Positions 1-8,827 of a stretch of 64,000 nucleotides of DNA are shown here, piece after piece. The notes under the pieces are model-generated. The model made no database searches. It was not told where the DNA came from and saw only the letters and a program-made list of their open reading frames with translations. A program made the position numbers and the translations under genes. This DNA is from Fermentibacter danicus (GTDB taxonomy: Bacteria; Fermentibacterota; Fermentibacteria; Fermentibacterales; Fermentibacteraceae), in the NCBI GenBank assembly GCA_001618615.1, contig LKHB01000226.1, forward strand, positions 10,686 to 74,685. The letters are read 5' to 3'. Every line of letters begins with the position of its first letter. Within the stretch, counting starts at the first letter, position 1.

Positions 1-269
1 CCGCCGTCATGGACGGCGAGCCTCTCCAGGGGCATCGGAGCAAGCCCGAGGCGCTCCCCTGCCGCTTCCAGACGCGTCGGCGAGAGCAGTTCCGTAGCCT
101 CGTTCTGTAGTTCCTCGATTTCGCGCTCGAGAGATGCGCACTCGCCCGAGATCTGCTGAAGCTGCAGCGTCCTGTGCAGCCTGAGGTTGTACAGGACCAC
201 CTGGCTCATAGCCAGGAGCGCAAGTAGAGACGCGAATGCGAAGACAACCCTTCCTGCGGCCCTCTTCAC
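1..269 (-). CDS. ftsL: FtsL-like septum protein (partial)
   Basis: The reading frame begins with GTG at 269 and runs off the left edge, so only about the first 89 codons are present. The GTG overlaps the rsmH stop in a GTGA junction, with a GGAGAGGGG ribosome site just upstream. The product starts with basic VKRAAGR, has one membrane segment at about residues 9-26, then a heptad-like coiled coil (LQQISGECASLEREIEEL) and an ERLGL motif typical of FtsL/FtsB-like proteins. Position after mraZ-rsmH is the standard place for ftsL in the dcw cluster. FtsL is a bitopic protein of the FtsQLB divisome complex. Sequence identity in this family is weak, so the call rests on topology and context. Confidence 0.75.
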   Translation of the reverse strand, partial: MKRAAGRVVFAFASLLALLAMSQVVLYNLRLHRTLQLQQISGECASLEREIEELQNEATELLSPTRLEAAGERLGLAPMPLERLAVHDG

Positions 270-1141
270 GACAACCTCACCCCTCTCCTGAGCCTGGCCG
301 ACCTGGCCCTGGGATTCGAGCGGGCCTCCTCGCGGGAGGGCACCTCCCAGGGAGGATCGGCGTGCTCGAACACTCCCGAGTCGATGAAGAACCTCTTTAC
401 CATCCTGTCCTCCAATGAATGGAAGGTCAGGAAGGCGGCGACTCCGCCGGGTCTGATCCATCGGTGCATCCCGGCGAGCAGCCTGGAAAGCTCGCCCAGT
501 TCGTCGTTGACGGCGATCCTGAGAGCCTGGAAGAGCTTCGAGAGAGCCCTGGCCGGGTTCCCGCGGATCGCCCTGCCCACGGCCGACACCAGGTCGCCGG
601 TAGTCTCCAGGGGCCTGGCCGCCACGATCGATCCGGCCAGGATGCGGCTCCTCCCCTCCTCGCCGAATTTGAAGATGACGTCCGCCAGTTCCTTCTCCGG
701 CAGGGAGTTCAGCAGTTCCGCGGCGTCCGGCACGTCCTCCCGGCGGGAAAACCTCATGTCGAGGGGGCCGTTCAGCCTGTGGGAGAAACCTCTCGCCGGA
801 TCGTCGAGCTGTATGGAGGACAGACCCAGATCGAACAGCGCCGCGTCCGCGGCTCCGAAACCCGACTCTTCCACGATTCCGTCCAGGGCCGAATAGCTCG
901 AAGCCCTGACGATCAGACGATCCGAGGGCGCCGGCAGGCGGTCGAGAGCGTCGGGGTCGCGGTCCACGGCTATGAAGCGTGCCTCCGGGAAGGCCTCCAT
1001 CATCGCCCTGAGATGCCCCCCGCCGCCTGCGGTTCCGTCCACGATCACCCCGGGCCCGGCGGTTCGCAGGAAGGCGATCACCTCGGCGACCATCACGGGC
1101 AGATGCCCGGATACGAAGTCGCGCCCGGCTGCTCTGACCAC
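266..1141 (-). CDS. rsmH: 16S rRNA (cytosine-1402-N4) methyltransferase RsmH
   Basis: A 291-residue product, close to the usual 300-315 of RsmH (MraW). It methylates N4 of C1402 in 16S rRNA using S-adenosylmethionine. The SAM-binding signature VDGTAGGGGH follows the family's N-terminal HLPVMVAEV at about residues 13-21; AALFDLGLSS and the C-terminal FLTFHSLEDRMVK block are also family motifs. The open frame extends much further upstream through mraZ, but GTG at 1141 follows a GGAGGAGG ribosome site and lies 20 bases after the mraZ stop, so I chose it. The gene is cotranscribed with mraZ and ftsL. Confidence 0.95.
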   Translation of the reverse strand: MVRAAGRDFVSGHLPVMVAEVIAFLRTAGPGVIVDGTAGGGGHLRAMMEAFPEARFIAVDRDPDALDRLPAPSDRLIVRASSYSALDGIVEESGFGAADAALFDLGLSSIQLDDPARGFSHRLNGPLDMRFSRREDVPDAAELLNSLPEKELADVIFKFGEEGRSRILAGSIVAARPLETTGDLVSAVGRAIRGNPARALSKLFQALRIAVNDELGELSRLLAGMHRWIRPGGVAAFLTFHSLEDRMVKRFFIDSGVFEHADPPWEVPSREEARSNPRARSARLRRGVRLS

Positions 1142-1161
1142 GCCTCCTCCTCCGACCCGGA

Positions 1162-1599
1162 CTACAGCTCTATATCCAGCCCCTCGGCCACCTCTTCGTA
1201 GGAGACCTCGGGCTTCGCCATCGCCCTTTGCAGCCTGTCCGGATCCCAGAGTTCTATTGTGTCCATCTGACCCAGGAACACGACGGCCGAACGGATGCCG
1301 GAGAGTTCGAGGAGATCGGCCGGTATGCCTATCCTCCCCTGGGCGTCGATGCTGACCGGTCTGAGGTGGCTGGTGAATCTGCGGAGGAAGAAGCGCTGCT
1401 TCTCCTCCTTGCGGTTGAGCCTCCTGAGGCTCTCCCTGAGGATCCGCCACTTTTCCGGGGAGTAGAGTTCGAGGCACCCGTCCATCCCGAGGTTGAGGTA
1501 CAGATCCTCACCCGTGATCTGGCGCCTGAAGGATGCGGGTACGCTGACCCGGCCCTTCTCGTCCAGAATGTGTTCATGCCTGCCTGAAAACTCGGCCAT
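1162..1599 (-). CDS. mraZ: Transcriptional regulator / cell division protein MraZ
   Basis: A 145-residue protein with two AbrB-like MraZ domains. The first starts with FSGRHEHILDEKGRVSVPA and the second carries SIDAQGRIGIPADLLE. MraZ binds DNA upstream of its own gene and controls the dcw cluster. ATG at 1599 is preceded by GGGAGGGAA and matches the family start; an upstream in-frame ATG at 1668 would add 23 unrelated residues and lies upstream of the predicted promoter, so it is rejected. The gene heads mraZ-rsmH-ftsL, and the promoter region carries two TGGGN repeats that fit MraZ autoregulation. Confidence 0.95.
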   Translation of the reverse strand: MAEFSGRHEHILDEKGRVSVPASFRRQITGEDLYLNLGMDGCLELYSPEKWRILRESLRRLNRKEEKQRFFLRRFTSHLRPVSIDAQGRIGIPADLLELSGIRSAVVFLGQMDTIELWDPDRLQRAMAKPEVSYEEVAEGLDIEL

Positions 1600-1615
1600 T
1601 TCCCTCCCGCGGCAT

Positions 1616-1643
1616 ATTCTATCCCACCACGCCCCACTGTCAA
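1616..1643 (-). promoter_or_regulatory. sigma70-type promoter of mraZ
   Basis: On the minus strand there is TTGACA (1638-1643), a 16-base spacer and TAGAAT (1616-1621), 5 of 6 matches at -10. It ends 16 bases before the mraZ ATG, so the leader is very short. It reads in the correct direction for the dcw genes and is the best promoter match in the left part of the window. Confidence 0.75.
1622..1636 (-). promoter_or_regulatory. Putative MraZ operator: two TGGGN repeats, 10-bp period
   Basis: Between the -35 and -10 boxes the minus strand reads TGGGG, five bases, then TGGGA. MraZ is known to bind TGGGN direct repeats separated by 5 bases near the mraZ promoter in E. coli and mollicutes. Placement inside the promoter spacer fits repression by steric exclusion. 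Only two exact repeats are seen, so the call is an inference. Confidence 0.55.
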
Positions 1644-1755
1644 CCCCTTTTATGGGATTTCGCCCCACCGGGACCGGGGGAAACGCCGACCGCAGGATGG
1701 CAGCAATCCATATTGCTTTGCAGATTATTTAGTTACGAAAGTGGGGCCGGGCGGG

Positions 1756-3946
1756 TCAGCGGGTCCGGCGGCCTTTCCCCCTGCCTTGTCCTTCGGGGTT
1801 GTAGTAGGGGTAGTAATAGCGGTAGGTGTAGTAGCCGTAGGAGGTGTACATCCGCAGCGGGTCGAATCCGTTGAGCACGGCGCCCACGATGAACGAGGAA
1901 GTGCGCGACAGCCTGGAGAGGGAGGTCTGCAGGACGCGCCTGTTGCCGAGTTTGGCACCTACTACGAGGAGTGTACCGTCCACCTCTGGACTCAGGAGCA
2001 GCGCATCGGTGACCACCGCCATCGGGGGGCTGTCTATTATCAGCATGTCGCATTCGGCGGTCAGGCCGGCGATGACATCCTTCATGCGCCGGCTCCCGAG
2101 GAGTTCGGAGGGATTGTGCGGGATGAAGCCGCTCGGGAGGATCGAAAGATTATCGATGGAGGTCTTCCGGACGCATTCGGCGAGAGGCGTGACCCCGGCG
2201 GCGGCCTCCGACAGCCCGGGCTCCCTGTCCAGGCCGAAGATGTTGTGGATCACGGGTCTTCTCAGGTCGGCGTCGACGAGTATGCAGCGCCGGCCCGACT
2301 GCGCGAAGGCGACGGCCAGGTTCGCGGAGGTCGTGGACTTGCCCTCCCTGGGGCCTGCGCTGGTTATCAGTATGCTTTCGAGCGGCTGATCCGCCCGGGC
2401 GAACTTGAGGCTCGTCCTGAGATCGCGGTATGCCTCGCTGATGGGATCGCGCGGGGCGAAATGGGTCACCAGAGTGGATGACGGAACCGTCCTCGACGCC
2501 CGCGATGCAAGGGCGCTCTTCGGGAGATGTGGGATCACACCGAGTATCGACACCCCGAGGGCTTCGACCTGCTCCGGGCTGGAGATGCTGGTGTCGAGCT
2601 GCTGTTTCAGGAACACCGTTCCGAGACCCAGGGCGAGGCCGACGAGGAGGCCCATCATCAGGTTCTTCCGCCTGGAGGGCCTTATCATGTTTCCCGGGAG
2701 CGCGGTGTCGATTATCGTCACGTTTCCGATCTGGCCCGCCTCGGCTATCCTGATCTCCTCGTACTTGTTCCTCAGCAGGAGATAGACGTTCTCGCTGACC
2801 AGCCTGTTCCGCTGGAGCCTCGCCAGGTTCATCTCGGCGGCGGGAAGGCGGGACAGGTCGGATTCCAGAGAGGATGCCTGGGCTCTCAGGACGGACTCCC
2901 GTGTGGTCTCGGCCCTCAGGTCGGCCTCGACCCTGATGATTTCACCGACCAGCGACTGGACGGCCGCCGAGGGATTCTCGGGATACCTGGCCCGTACCAG
3001 CCCCTCCAGGGACGAGGACAGGGCCTCGGTGCGGATCGAGATCTCCTCCTCCAGTTCGGTCAGGGCGGGATCGTCCGGCTGTGCGCCACGGGCCAGGAGG
3101 GTCGCCCTGGAGGCTTCGAGCAGGGCCAGTTCCTCCTGCAGGGTGTCTATGTACGAATCGTTGATCGAGGCTATCTCCCCGGCCATTCCGGCTCTGAAAT
3201 CGTCGAGGCTGGCGGCCAGATAGTCCCTCCGTGCACGNNGTGACCATCTCGCGGGCCTCGGTTGAGAGATCTATGAACTCGTTCTCTTCCTTGTAGTTCC
3301 TGAGTGTCTCCTCGTCCATCGAGAGCTGGGATTCCATGCTCGCCATCTGGCTTTCGAGGAACTCGCGGACCTCCCTGTTCTCGCCCCGGGCCTCGTTCAG
3401 GTTCCACTTGTAATAGGACTGTACCGCCAGGTTCGCCAGGACGGCGGAAGCCTCCGGAGAGCCTCCGACCGCGGAAAGGATGAAGAAATCGGTCTCCTTC
3501 ATAACGCTGACGGAGATGCTGCCGCCAACGAGCCCGACGAGCGAGGCACGAAGCGACTGGGGCGGCGGTGGAGCGCCGTTGAAAAGGAGCGAGATGAGGC
3601 TGTCCGAGTCAGGAGACCTGAGGATCGAGTCGGCGATGGCCTCGGACATGCTGCGGCTTCGGATGATCTGTATCTGGTTGTTCTTGGCGGATTCGACCTC
3701 GAACCAGAATACCCCGGGGAAATCCAGCGCCCGGGACATGTTGTTGCTGAAGTCGTACAGGAAGGTCGCTGAGGATCTGAATACGGGCCTGGTGCTCATG
3801 GTTATGAAGATGCTCAGGATCACCGACAGGACGACGAAGGTGAGGATGATCCACTTCCCCTGGCGGATCATCCACAGGTACTCCCCGATCCGCAGGGACT
3901 CGCAGTCCTCCCTGGGTGGTCCGTTCAGCGTTCCGCCATCAGCCAT
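1756..3946 (-). CDS. Wzc-like polysaccharide co-polymerase with BY-kinase domain (contains assembly gap)
   Basis: The product joins a chain-length-determinant (Wzz-type) N-terminus to a cytoplasmic tyrosine kinase. From ATG at 3946: a short cytoplasmic tail, a first membrane segment (KWIILTFVVLSVILSIFI), a periplasmic domain with long coiled coils, a second membrane segment before KQQLDTSI, then the kinase with Walker A SAGPREGKST, Walker A' ILVDADLRRP and Walker B MLIIDSPP. The tail is a tyrosine cluster (YTSYGYYTYRYYYPYY), the usual autophosphorylation site. Two N at 3239-3240 break the frame: the left piece ends EAREMV and the right resumes ARRDYLAAS, both inside the coiled coil, so this is a gap and not a true frameshift. 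It overlaps the upstream SLBB gene by 22 bases. Role: control of exopolysaccharide chain length and export. Confidence 0.85.
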
Positions 3947-4341
3947 ACCAGGTTCACCGTCACTATTATCTTGTATACGATGTCGAGGGCTTCCTTCCAC
4001 CAGTCCGAGCGGGAGACCGGGACGAAGACAGTTGTCCCGGGGGTGAGGGCGGGGGCCGGGAGGCCCTCTCCCCTCAGATACGCGGCAAGATCGTAATCAA
4101 CTTCGCCCCAGGACGTTATGATCCTGATCCCGTCGAGCTTCGCCTTGTCCGAAGGTCCGCCCGCCTCGGACAGGGCTTCGACGACATCGGCGTCGATGGG
4201 CAGCATGTAAGTGCCCGGGGAGACGACCTCGCCCCAGACATGGACGTTCATCTTCAGATTGCCGGTCTCGACTCCCGGGACGATGTAGCCGTCCAGCCCC
4301 TGGGCCTCCAGTACCGATACGAGCAGGAACAGAGCGACCAT
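3925..4341 (-). CDS. SLBB-domain polysaccharide export protein
   Basis: A 138-residue protein with a hydrophobic N-terminus (MVALFLLVSVLEAQG) as a signal peptide or anchor, an SLBB domain (VHVWGEVVSPGTYMLP through VVEALSEAGGPS) and a C-terminal hydrophobic stretch. SLBB domains occur in Wza-type outer membrane export proteins. It lacks the Poly_export N-terminal domain and is shorter than Wza, so it is probably an accessory or minimal partner of the Wzc-like protein downstream. ATG at 4341 sits five bases after GGAGG; a GTG immediately before it is possible but less well spaced. The gene lies between the UDP-glucose dehydrogenase and the BY-kinase. Confidence 0.75.
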   Translation of the reverse strand: MVALFLLVSVLEAQGLDGYIVPGVETGNLKMNVHVWGEVVSPGTYMLPIDADVVEALSEAGGPSDKAKLDGIRIITSWGEVDYDLAAYLRGEGLPAPALTPGTTVFVPVSRSDWWKEALDIVYKIIVTVNLVWLMAER

Positions 4342-4354
4342 CACACCCTCCGGC

Positions 4355-5536
4355 CTATCTCCTGCCCATGCCGCAGTATTCGAAGCCGAGTCCCTTCAGC
4401 TTCGAGGGATTCCAGACGTTCCGGCCGTCGAATACAGCCTTCCTCCTCATGGTCGAAGCCAGTTTCGAGAAGTCCGGTTCCCTGAACTCGAGCCATTCCG
4501 TGAGGAGGATCAGGGCGTCGGCGCCCTCGGCTGCCTCGTAGCCGCTGCGGCAGTACTCGACGGTCTCCCCGAGGATGGTCCGGGCGTTCTTCATGGCCTG
4601 GGGATCGTAGACGGCCACCCGGGCGCCCCTTTCGAGAAGACCCTTTATCACTACGACTGAAGGAGCCTCGCGCATGTCATCCGTGTTCGGCTTGAAGGCC
4701 AGGCCCCAGACCGCCATCCGGAGCCCCCTGAGTGACGGGCCGAAAACCGCTTCGAGCTTCTCGAGCATCTTCCGCTTCTGTGCCTCGTTGACCTCGACGG
4801 CGGCTTCGAGGGTGTGCATCCGCATGCCCTGCCCGCGGGCCGTGGCCATGAGCGCCCTGACGTCCTTGGGAAAGCAGGAGCCTCCGAAACCGACGCCCGG
4901 GAAGAGGAAGCTGGGGCCTATCCTGCGGTCGGAGCCCACGCCTATCCTCACCTCGTCGACATCCGCACCCATCGCATCGCAGAGGTTCGCGACCTCGTTC
5001 ATGAAGGAGATCCGGGCGGCGAGAAGGCTGTTGGCGACGTACTTCGTCATCTCCGCGCTCCGGTTGCTCATCACGATCACGGGGTTGTTGGTGCGGACGA
5101 ACGGCGAATAGATCTCCCTCATGGTGACCGCNNTGATCTCGGCCCGCACCAGATCGGCGGTCCCGACGGGGACCGTACTCTTGTTCACCACGATCCTCGG
5201 GCCGTCGATGTTCTCTCCGATCTCGCGCGCGACCGCGAGGACATGCTTCAGGTCGGCCGAACCGTCCTCGTCCGGGGGCGTTCCCACGGCGATGAAGATG
5301 ATCCTGCAGCTCCGGACCGCTCCCGGGAGGTCGGTGGTGAAGACGAGGCGGCCTTCGGCCCTGTTGCGCTGAACCATCTCCTCGAGTCCGGGTTCGTATA
5401 TCGGAATGCCGCCGCTGTTCAGGAGATCTATCTTGCTGCGGTCCCTGTCGACCGTGACAACTTCGTTTCCCGTCTCAGCGAAGCATGTCGCAGCCACGAG
5501 GCCGACATATCCGCTGCCGACTACCGCGATTCGCAT
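4355..5536 (-). CDS. ugd: UDP-glucose 6-dehydrogenase (contains assembly gap)
   Basis: It oxidises UDP-glucose to UDP-glucuronate with two NAD+, supplying a sugar acid for the polysaccharide genes next to it. Visible parts: Rossmann fold GSGYVGLVAATCFA at residues 7-20, AVGTPPDEDGSADL, the STVPVGTADLV motif, the catalytic cysteine loop GFGGSCFPKDV, and the C-terminal domain (WGLAFKPNTDDMREAP). Two N at 5132-5133 fall between VRAEI and AVTMREIYSPF. The conserved NPEFL-containing stretch of about 45 residues that should lie there is absent, so the gap hides roughly 130 bases. The 394-codon reading is therefore shorter than the real protein. ATG follows GGAGGACTG. Confidence 0.93.
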   Translation of the reverse strand: MRIAVVGSGYVGLVAATCFAETGNEVVTVDRDRSKIDLLNSGGIPIYEPGLEEMVQRNRAEGRLVFTTDLPGAVRSCRIIFIAVGTPPDEDGSADLKHVLAVAREIGENIDGPRIVVNKSTVPVGTADLVRAEIXAVTMREIYSPFVRTNNPVIVMSNRSAEMTKYVANSLLAARISFMNEVANLCDAMGADVDEVRIGVGSDRRIGPSFLFPGVGFGGSCFPKDVRALMATARGQGMRMHTLEAAVEVNEAQKRKMLEKLEAVFGPSLRGLRMAVWGLAFKPNTDDMREAPSVVVIKGLLERGARVAVYDPQAMKNARTILGETVEYCRSGYEAAEGADALILLTEWLEFREPDFSKLASTMRRKAVFDGRNVWNPSKLKGLGFEYCGMGRR

Positions 5537-5576
5537 CAGTCCTCCATGTCTTCCGTGGGCCGGGACTATGCCGTGC

Positions 5577-7457
5577 CTATTCTTCCGATCTTCCGACGGT
5601 CCTGAGTTCGCCGTTGCGGACCGTCATCCCCATGCCGTCCAGAAGGCCGGCCCAGAGCACCGCGGTCCTTCTGGAAATGCCCATCAGCTCCCTCATCTCC
5701 CCCAGCCGGAATTCGCCGTCGCCGAAACGCTCCGCCAGCAGTCCGTGCGCCTTCCGCGCCATGGCTGGAGTGCAGACAATACCTTTCTCCAGCTCCAGGA
5801 CAAGGCCCCTCTCCAGGAGGGAATCGAGGACGGCGGCATCCATGTATGCCGCTTCGAAGCCCGCAAAGCCCGCCGAGTCTATCTCGGAGAGCCTGGTTTC
5901 GATCTCTTCGAGCTGGGCGGCCGTGAGTTCGGCCGGATGCCCGGAGAGGGCGACCCTCTCACCGACCTTCACGATGGTTCCGTCCTCGGAGAGCTTCGCC
6001 ATGAGTCCCTTTACGTACCACTGGGGCAGCCAGGTCAGAACCTTCGGAACCGATGCGGTAGGGAGGCCCCTGCTCAGGGGTCTCTCGGCGTGATATGCCC
6101 GTAGGGCGGAGACGATCGTCCCGGATGCCGTCTGGAAGTGCTCCATCGGCACGAGTCTTTCCGAGGAGCCATCCTTGACCAGCAGAGCGGCGCCGGACGA
6201 AACCAGGGCGGCCGCCGCCTCGTTCATCTCCTCCGGGGTCCTGCCTACCTCCCGCGCGGCCTCCGATATCGAAAGCCCCCCGGAAGGCCTGGCCTTGAGC
6301 CGTTCCATGAGGAATCCGCCCAGATCTCCTCCGGCCAGCATCTCCACCCGTCTGATCCTGTCGTCCCTGTTCCTGAGCCTAACCTTGGCGGTGTCCGATT
6401 CCAGTATCACGCCTCCGCCAATCGTTGTGACCGGCGAGAACCTCCTGATCACGAACCTGTCGCCGGGCATCGAGACCACCGGTTCCTCGAGCTGGAAATG
6501 GACGTATCCCGTCTCACCGGGAGCCAGATCCGAGCCCTCCATGGGAATCGCCCTCGCCATCACCTCGGCGGTGCCGCAGTGGAAGCGGACCCTCTGTCTC
6601 ATCCTGAGAGGGCAGCCGGGAAGAAGCGTCATCTCGGTGTCGAGAGCCGTAGGGGCCGAAAGCCATCCCGGGGTGGCCAGGCAGCTCCCCCTGTGGGCCT
6701 CCTCGCGTTCCAGGCCTACGAGGTTGAGCGCCACCCTGTCGCCGGATGTTCCTGCGCCCCTTGTCCTTCCCTCGTTCACGCGCATCTCCCTGACCCGGAA
6801 CTGCCTCCCCCCGGGGAGAAGCTCGAGGGTGTCGCCCTGGTTCACGGCGCCCGCCAGCACCGTACCGGCCACGATCGTACCATGGCCCTGCAGTGTGAAG
6901 ACCCTGTCGATCGAGAGCCTGAACCTTCCGTCGGTGGAACTCCTGTCGGTCAGCACCGCCATCTCGATCAGGGCGGACCGCAGTTCCTCCATCCCGGCCC
7001 CGGTCAGCGAGGAGACCCTGTATATCCGGGAACCGGCGTAGCCGCCCGCTGCGAGCAGTTCCTCGATCTCGGCCTCGGCCAGATCCTGGAGGTCCGCATC
7101 TACGAGATCGCACTTGGTGAGAGCCACGAGGCCGCGCTTCACGCCCAGGAGGCGAAGGATGTCGAGGTGCTCGCGGGTCTGGGGCATCACGCCCTCGTCG
7201 GCGGCCACGACCAGCAGGAAGAAGTCCACGGTGGCCACTCCGGCGACCATCTGTCTGACGAACCTCTCGTGGCCCGGCACGTCTATGAAGGCAAGGACCC
7301 CGCCATCGGGCAGGGGCATGAAGACGTAGCCCAGCTCGATGGTTATGCCTCTGAGCTTCTCCTCCTCGAGCCTGTCCGGATCGACTCCCGTGAGACGGCG
7401 CATGAGGGAACTCTTGCCGTGGTCCACATGGCCGGCGGTGCCGGCGACTACGCCCAC
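5577..7457 (-). CDS. selB: Selenocysteine-specific translation elongation factor SelB
   Basis: A 626-residue GTPase that delivers selenocysteyl-tRNA to UGA codons carrying a SECIS element. Motifs: G1 GTAGHVDHGKSS at residues 6-17, the switch TIELGY, G3 DVPGHE, G4 TKCD. Beta-barrel domains follow, then C-terminal winged helices (end: GISRRTAVLWAGLLDGMG). GTG at 7457 gives the canonical N-terminus VGVVAGTAGHVDHGK; the longer open frame to 7577 adds arginine-rich residues that are the selA frame shadow. It overlaps selA by 10 bases, so the two are translationally coupled. Confidence 0.95.
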   Translation of the reverse strand: MGVVAGTAGHVDHGKSSLMRRLTGVDPDRLEEEKLRGITIELGYVFMPLPDGGVLAFIDVPGHERFVRQMVAGVATVDFFLLVVAADEGVMPQTREHLDILRLLGVKRGLVALTKCDLVDADLQDLAEAEIEELLAAGGYAGSRIYRVSSLTGAGMEELRSALIEMAVLTDRSSTDGRFRLSIDRVFTLQGHGTIVAGTVLAGAVNQGDTLELLPGGRQFRVREMRVNEGRTRGAGTSGDRVALNLVGLEREEAHRGSCLATPGWLSAPTALDTEMTLLPGCPLRMRQRVRFHCGTAEVMARAIPMEGSDLAPGETGYVHFQLEEPVVSMPGDRFVIRRFSPVTTIGGGVILESDTAKVRLRNRDDRIRRVEMLAGGDLGGFLMERLKARPSGGLSISEAAREVGRTPEEMNEAAAALVSSGAALLVKDGSSERLVPMEHFQTASGTIVSALRAYHAERPLSRGLPTASVPKVLTWLPQWYVKGLMAKLSEDGTIVKVGERVALSGHPAELTAAQLEEIETRLSEIDSAGFAGFEAAYMDAAVLDSLLERGLVLELEKGIVCTPAMARKAHGLLAERFGDGEFRLGEMRELMGISRRTAVLWAGLLDGMGMTVRNGELRTVGRSEE

Positions 7458-8824
7458 AGTTCTCCGGCTGCGCCGCTGACCTTTACGGCGAGGATTTCGA
7501 GCTGACCGGGGAGGACCGTACGGAGGTCGAGATAGAGTCTGCCGTTCTCCAGCCTGCCGGCCACCGCCGGTGTGCATCTGCGAAGTGCCGCCGCCAGGGC
7601 TCCGCAGTCCGGCGAATCTATGACGACACCCCGGGAGGGTATCGCCGAATCGGGCAGCGCACCGCTTCCTACGAAGCTGTCCATCGACGAGGCCGACACG
7701 GTGCAGACCGCCGGGAGACGGAGCATCCCGATCAGCCCGGCAACCCGCTCATCGAGAACCTCCGGGTCGGCTGCCAGCATCGCGTAGACCGGATGGTTGG
7801 TCCTGACGTACCCGGGCTCCTCGAGAAAGATCTTGAGCGTAGCCTCCAGGGCGGCCAGCGTGAGCTTGCATACCCGCAGGGCCCTTGCGAGCGGGTGCTT
7901 CCTGATGATCGAGACCAGATCCCTCCTGCCGGCGATTATCCCCGCCTGGGGGCCGCCTATGAGCTTGTCGCCGGAACTCGTGACCAGCGCGGCGCCGGCC
8001 CTGATGCTCATGGGAATGGTCGGCTCCGGCGGGAGCCCGAACAGGGACAGATCCACCAGGGAGCCGGCTCCCAGGTCATCCATGACCGGTATGCCGGTTT
8101 CCGCCCCCAGGGCCACCAGGTCTTCGAGTGGAACCTCGGATGAGAAACCCCTTATGCGGTAGTTGGAGGGATGGACCCTGAGCAGCATGGCGGTTTCGGG
8201 GCCGATGGCCGAGGCGTAATCCTTCAGATGCGTGCGGTTCGTGCAGCCCACCTCCCGCATGATCGCACCGGACTGCTTCATCACGTCCGGGATGCGGAAG
8301 GAACCGCCGATCTCTACGAGCTGACCGCGGGACACCACCACTTCCCGGCCGGCAGTCAGGGCGGACAGCGCCAGGAGCGTTGCGCCCGCGTTGTTGTTTA
8401 CGACTGTGGCCGCCTCCGCGCCTGTAAGCTCGCAGATCAGGCCCTCCACATGAGAATCGCGGTTGCCTCTCGCTCCCGTCTCCCAGTCCCACTGGAGGCT
8501 GCAGAAGCCCCGGGCGGCGGAAGACACGGCCTCCGCAGCGGAGTCGGAGAGCGCGGCACGGCCGAAAGCAGTGTGAAGGACGATCCCCGTGGCGTTTATG
8601 ACCGGTCCGAGACTCGTCCGGGCCATGGCCGAAGCCTCCTCGACGGCCACCCTGCCGATGTCCTCCACCGGGCTTCCGCCGTCCCTGATGGATGCCCGGG
8701 CTCTCGCCAGAACGGCTCTGGCGGCGCGGCGGGCGAGCGCATGGGGAATGCCGGGGCTGGCGTTCTCTATAATCGCCAGCAGTTCGTTGACGGCGGGGAG
8801 ACGGCTGAGATCTCCGCCGGCCAT
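7448..8824 (-). CDS. selA: L-seryl-tRNA(Sec) selenium transferase SelA
   Basis: A 458-residue PLP enzyme that turns seryl-tRNA(Sec) into selenocysteyl-tRNA(Sec) with selenophosphate. The family block GPVINATGIVLHTAFGRA lies near residue 73, VVNNNAGATLL follows, and the PLP lysine is in SSGDKLIGGPQAG near residue 290. Length matches bacterial SelA (about 460). It starts 3 bases after the rnfB stop and its end overlaps selB, so rnfCDGEAB-selA-selB reads as one possible transcription unit. No selenoprotein gene or tRNA-Sec was recognised in this window. Confidence 0.95.
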   Translation of the reverse strand: MAGGDLSRLPAVNELLAIIENASPGIPHALARRAARAVLARARASIRDGGSPVEDIGRVAVEEASAMARTSLGPVINATGIVLHTAFGRAALSDSAAEAVSSAARGFCSLQWDWETGARGNRDSHVEGLICELTGAEAATVVNNNAGATLLALSALTAGREVVVSRGQLVEIGGSFRIPDVMKQSGAIMREVGCTNRTHLKDYASAIGPETAMLLRVHPSNYRIRGFSSEVPLEDLVALGAETGIPVMDDLGAGSLVDLSLFGLPPEPTIPMSIRAGAALVTSSGDKLIGGPQAGIIAGRRDLVSIIRKHPLARALRVCKLTLAALEATLKIFLEEPGYVRTNHPVYAMLAADPEVLDERVAGLIGMLRLPAVCTVSASSMDSFVGSGALPDSAIPSRGVVIDSPDCGALAAALRRCTPAVAGRLENGRLYLDLRTVLPGQLEILAVKVSGAAGELWA

Positions 8825-8827
8825 GCC

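Noticed and set aside
1142..1477. N-terminal extension of RsmH
   Set aside because: The open frame runs through mraZ; the family start and ribosome site place the start at 1141.
3171..3407. Frameshifted pseudogene in the BY-kinase
   Set aside because: The break coincides exactly with nn at 3239-3240, so it is an assembly gap.
5577..8824. Nearby selenoprotein or tRNA-Sec gene
   Set aside because: I found no gene with a convincing in-frame UGA and no long-armed tRNA around selA-selB.
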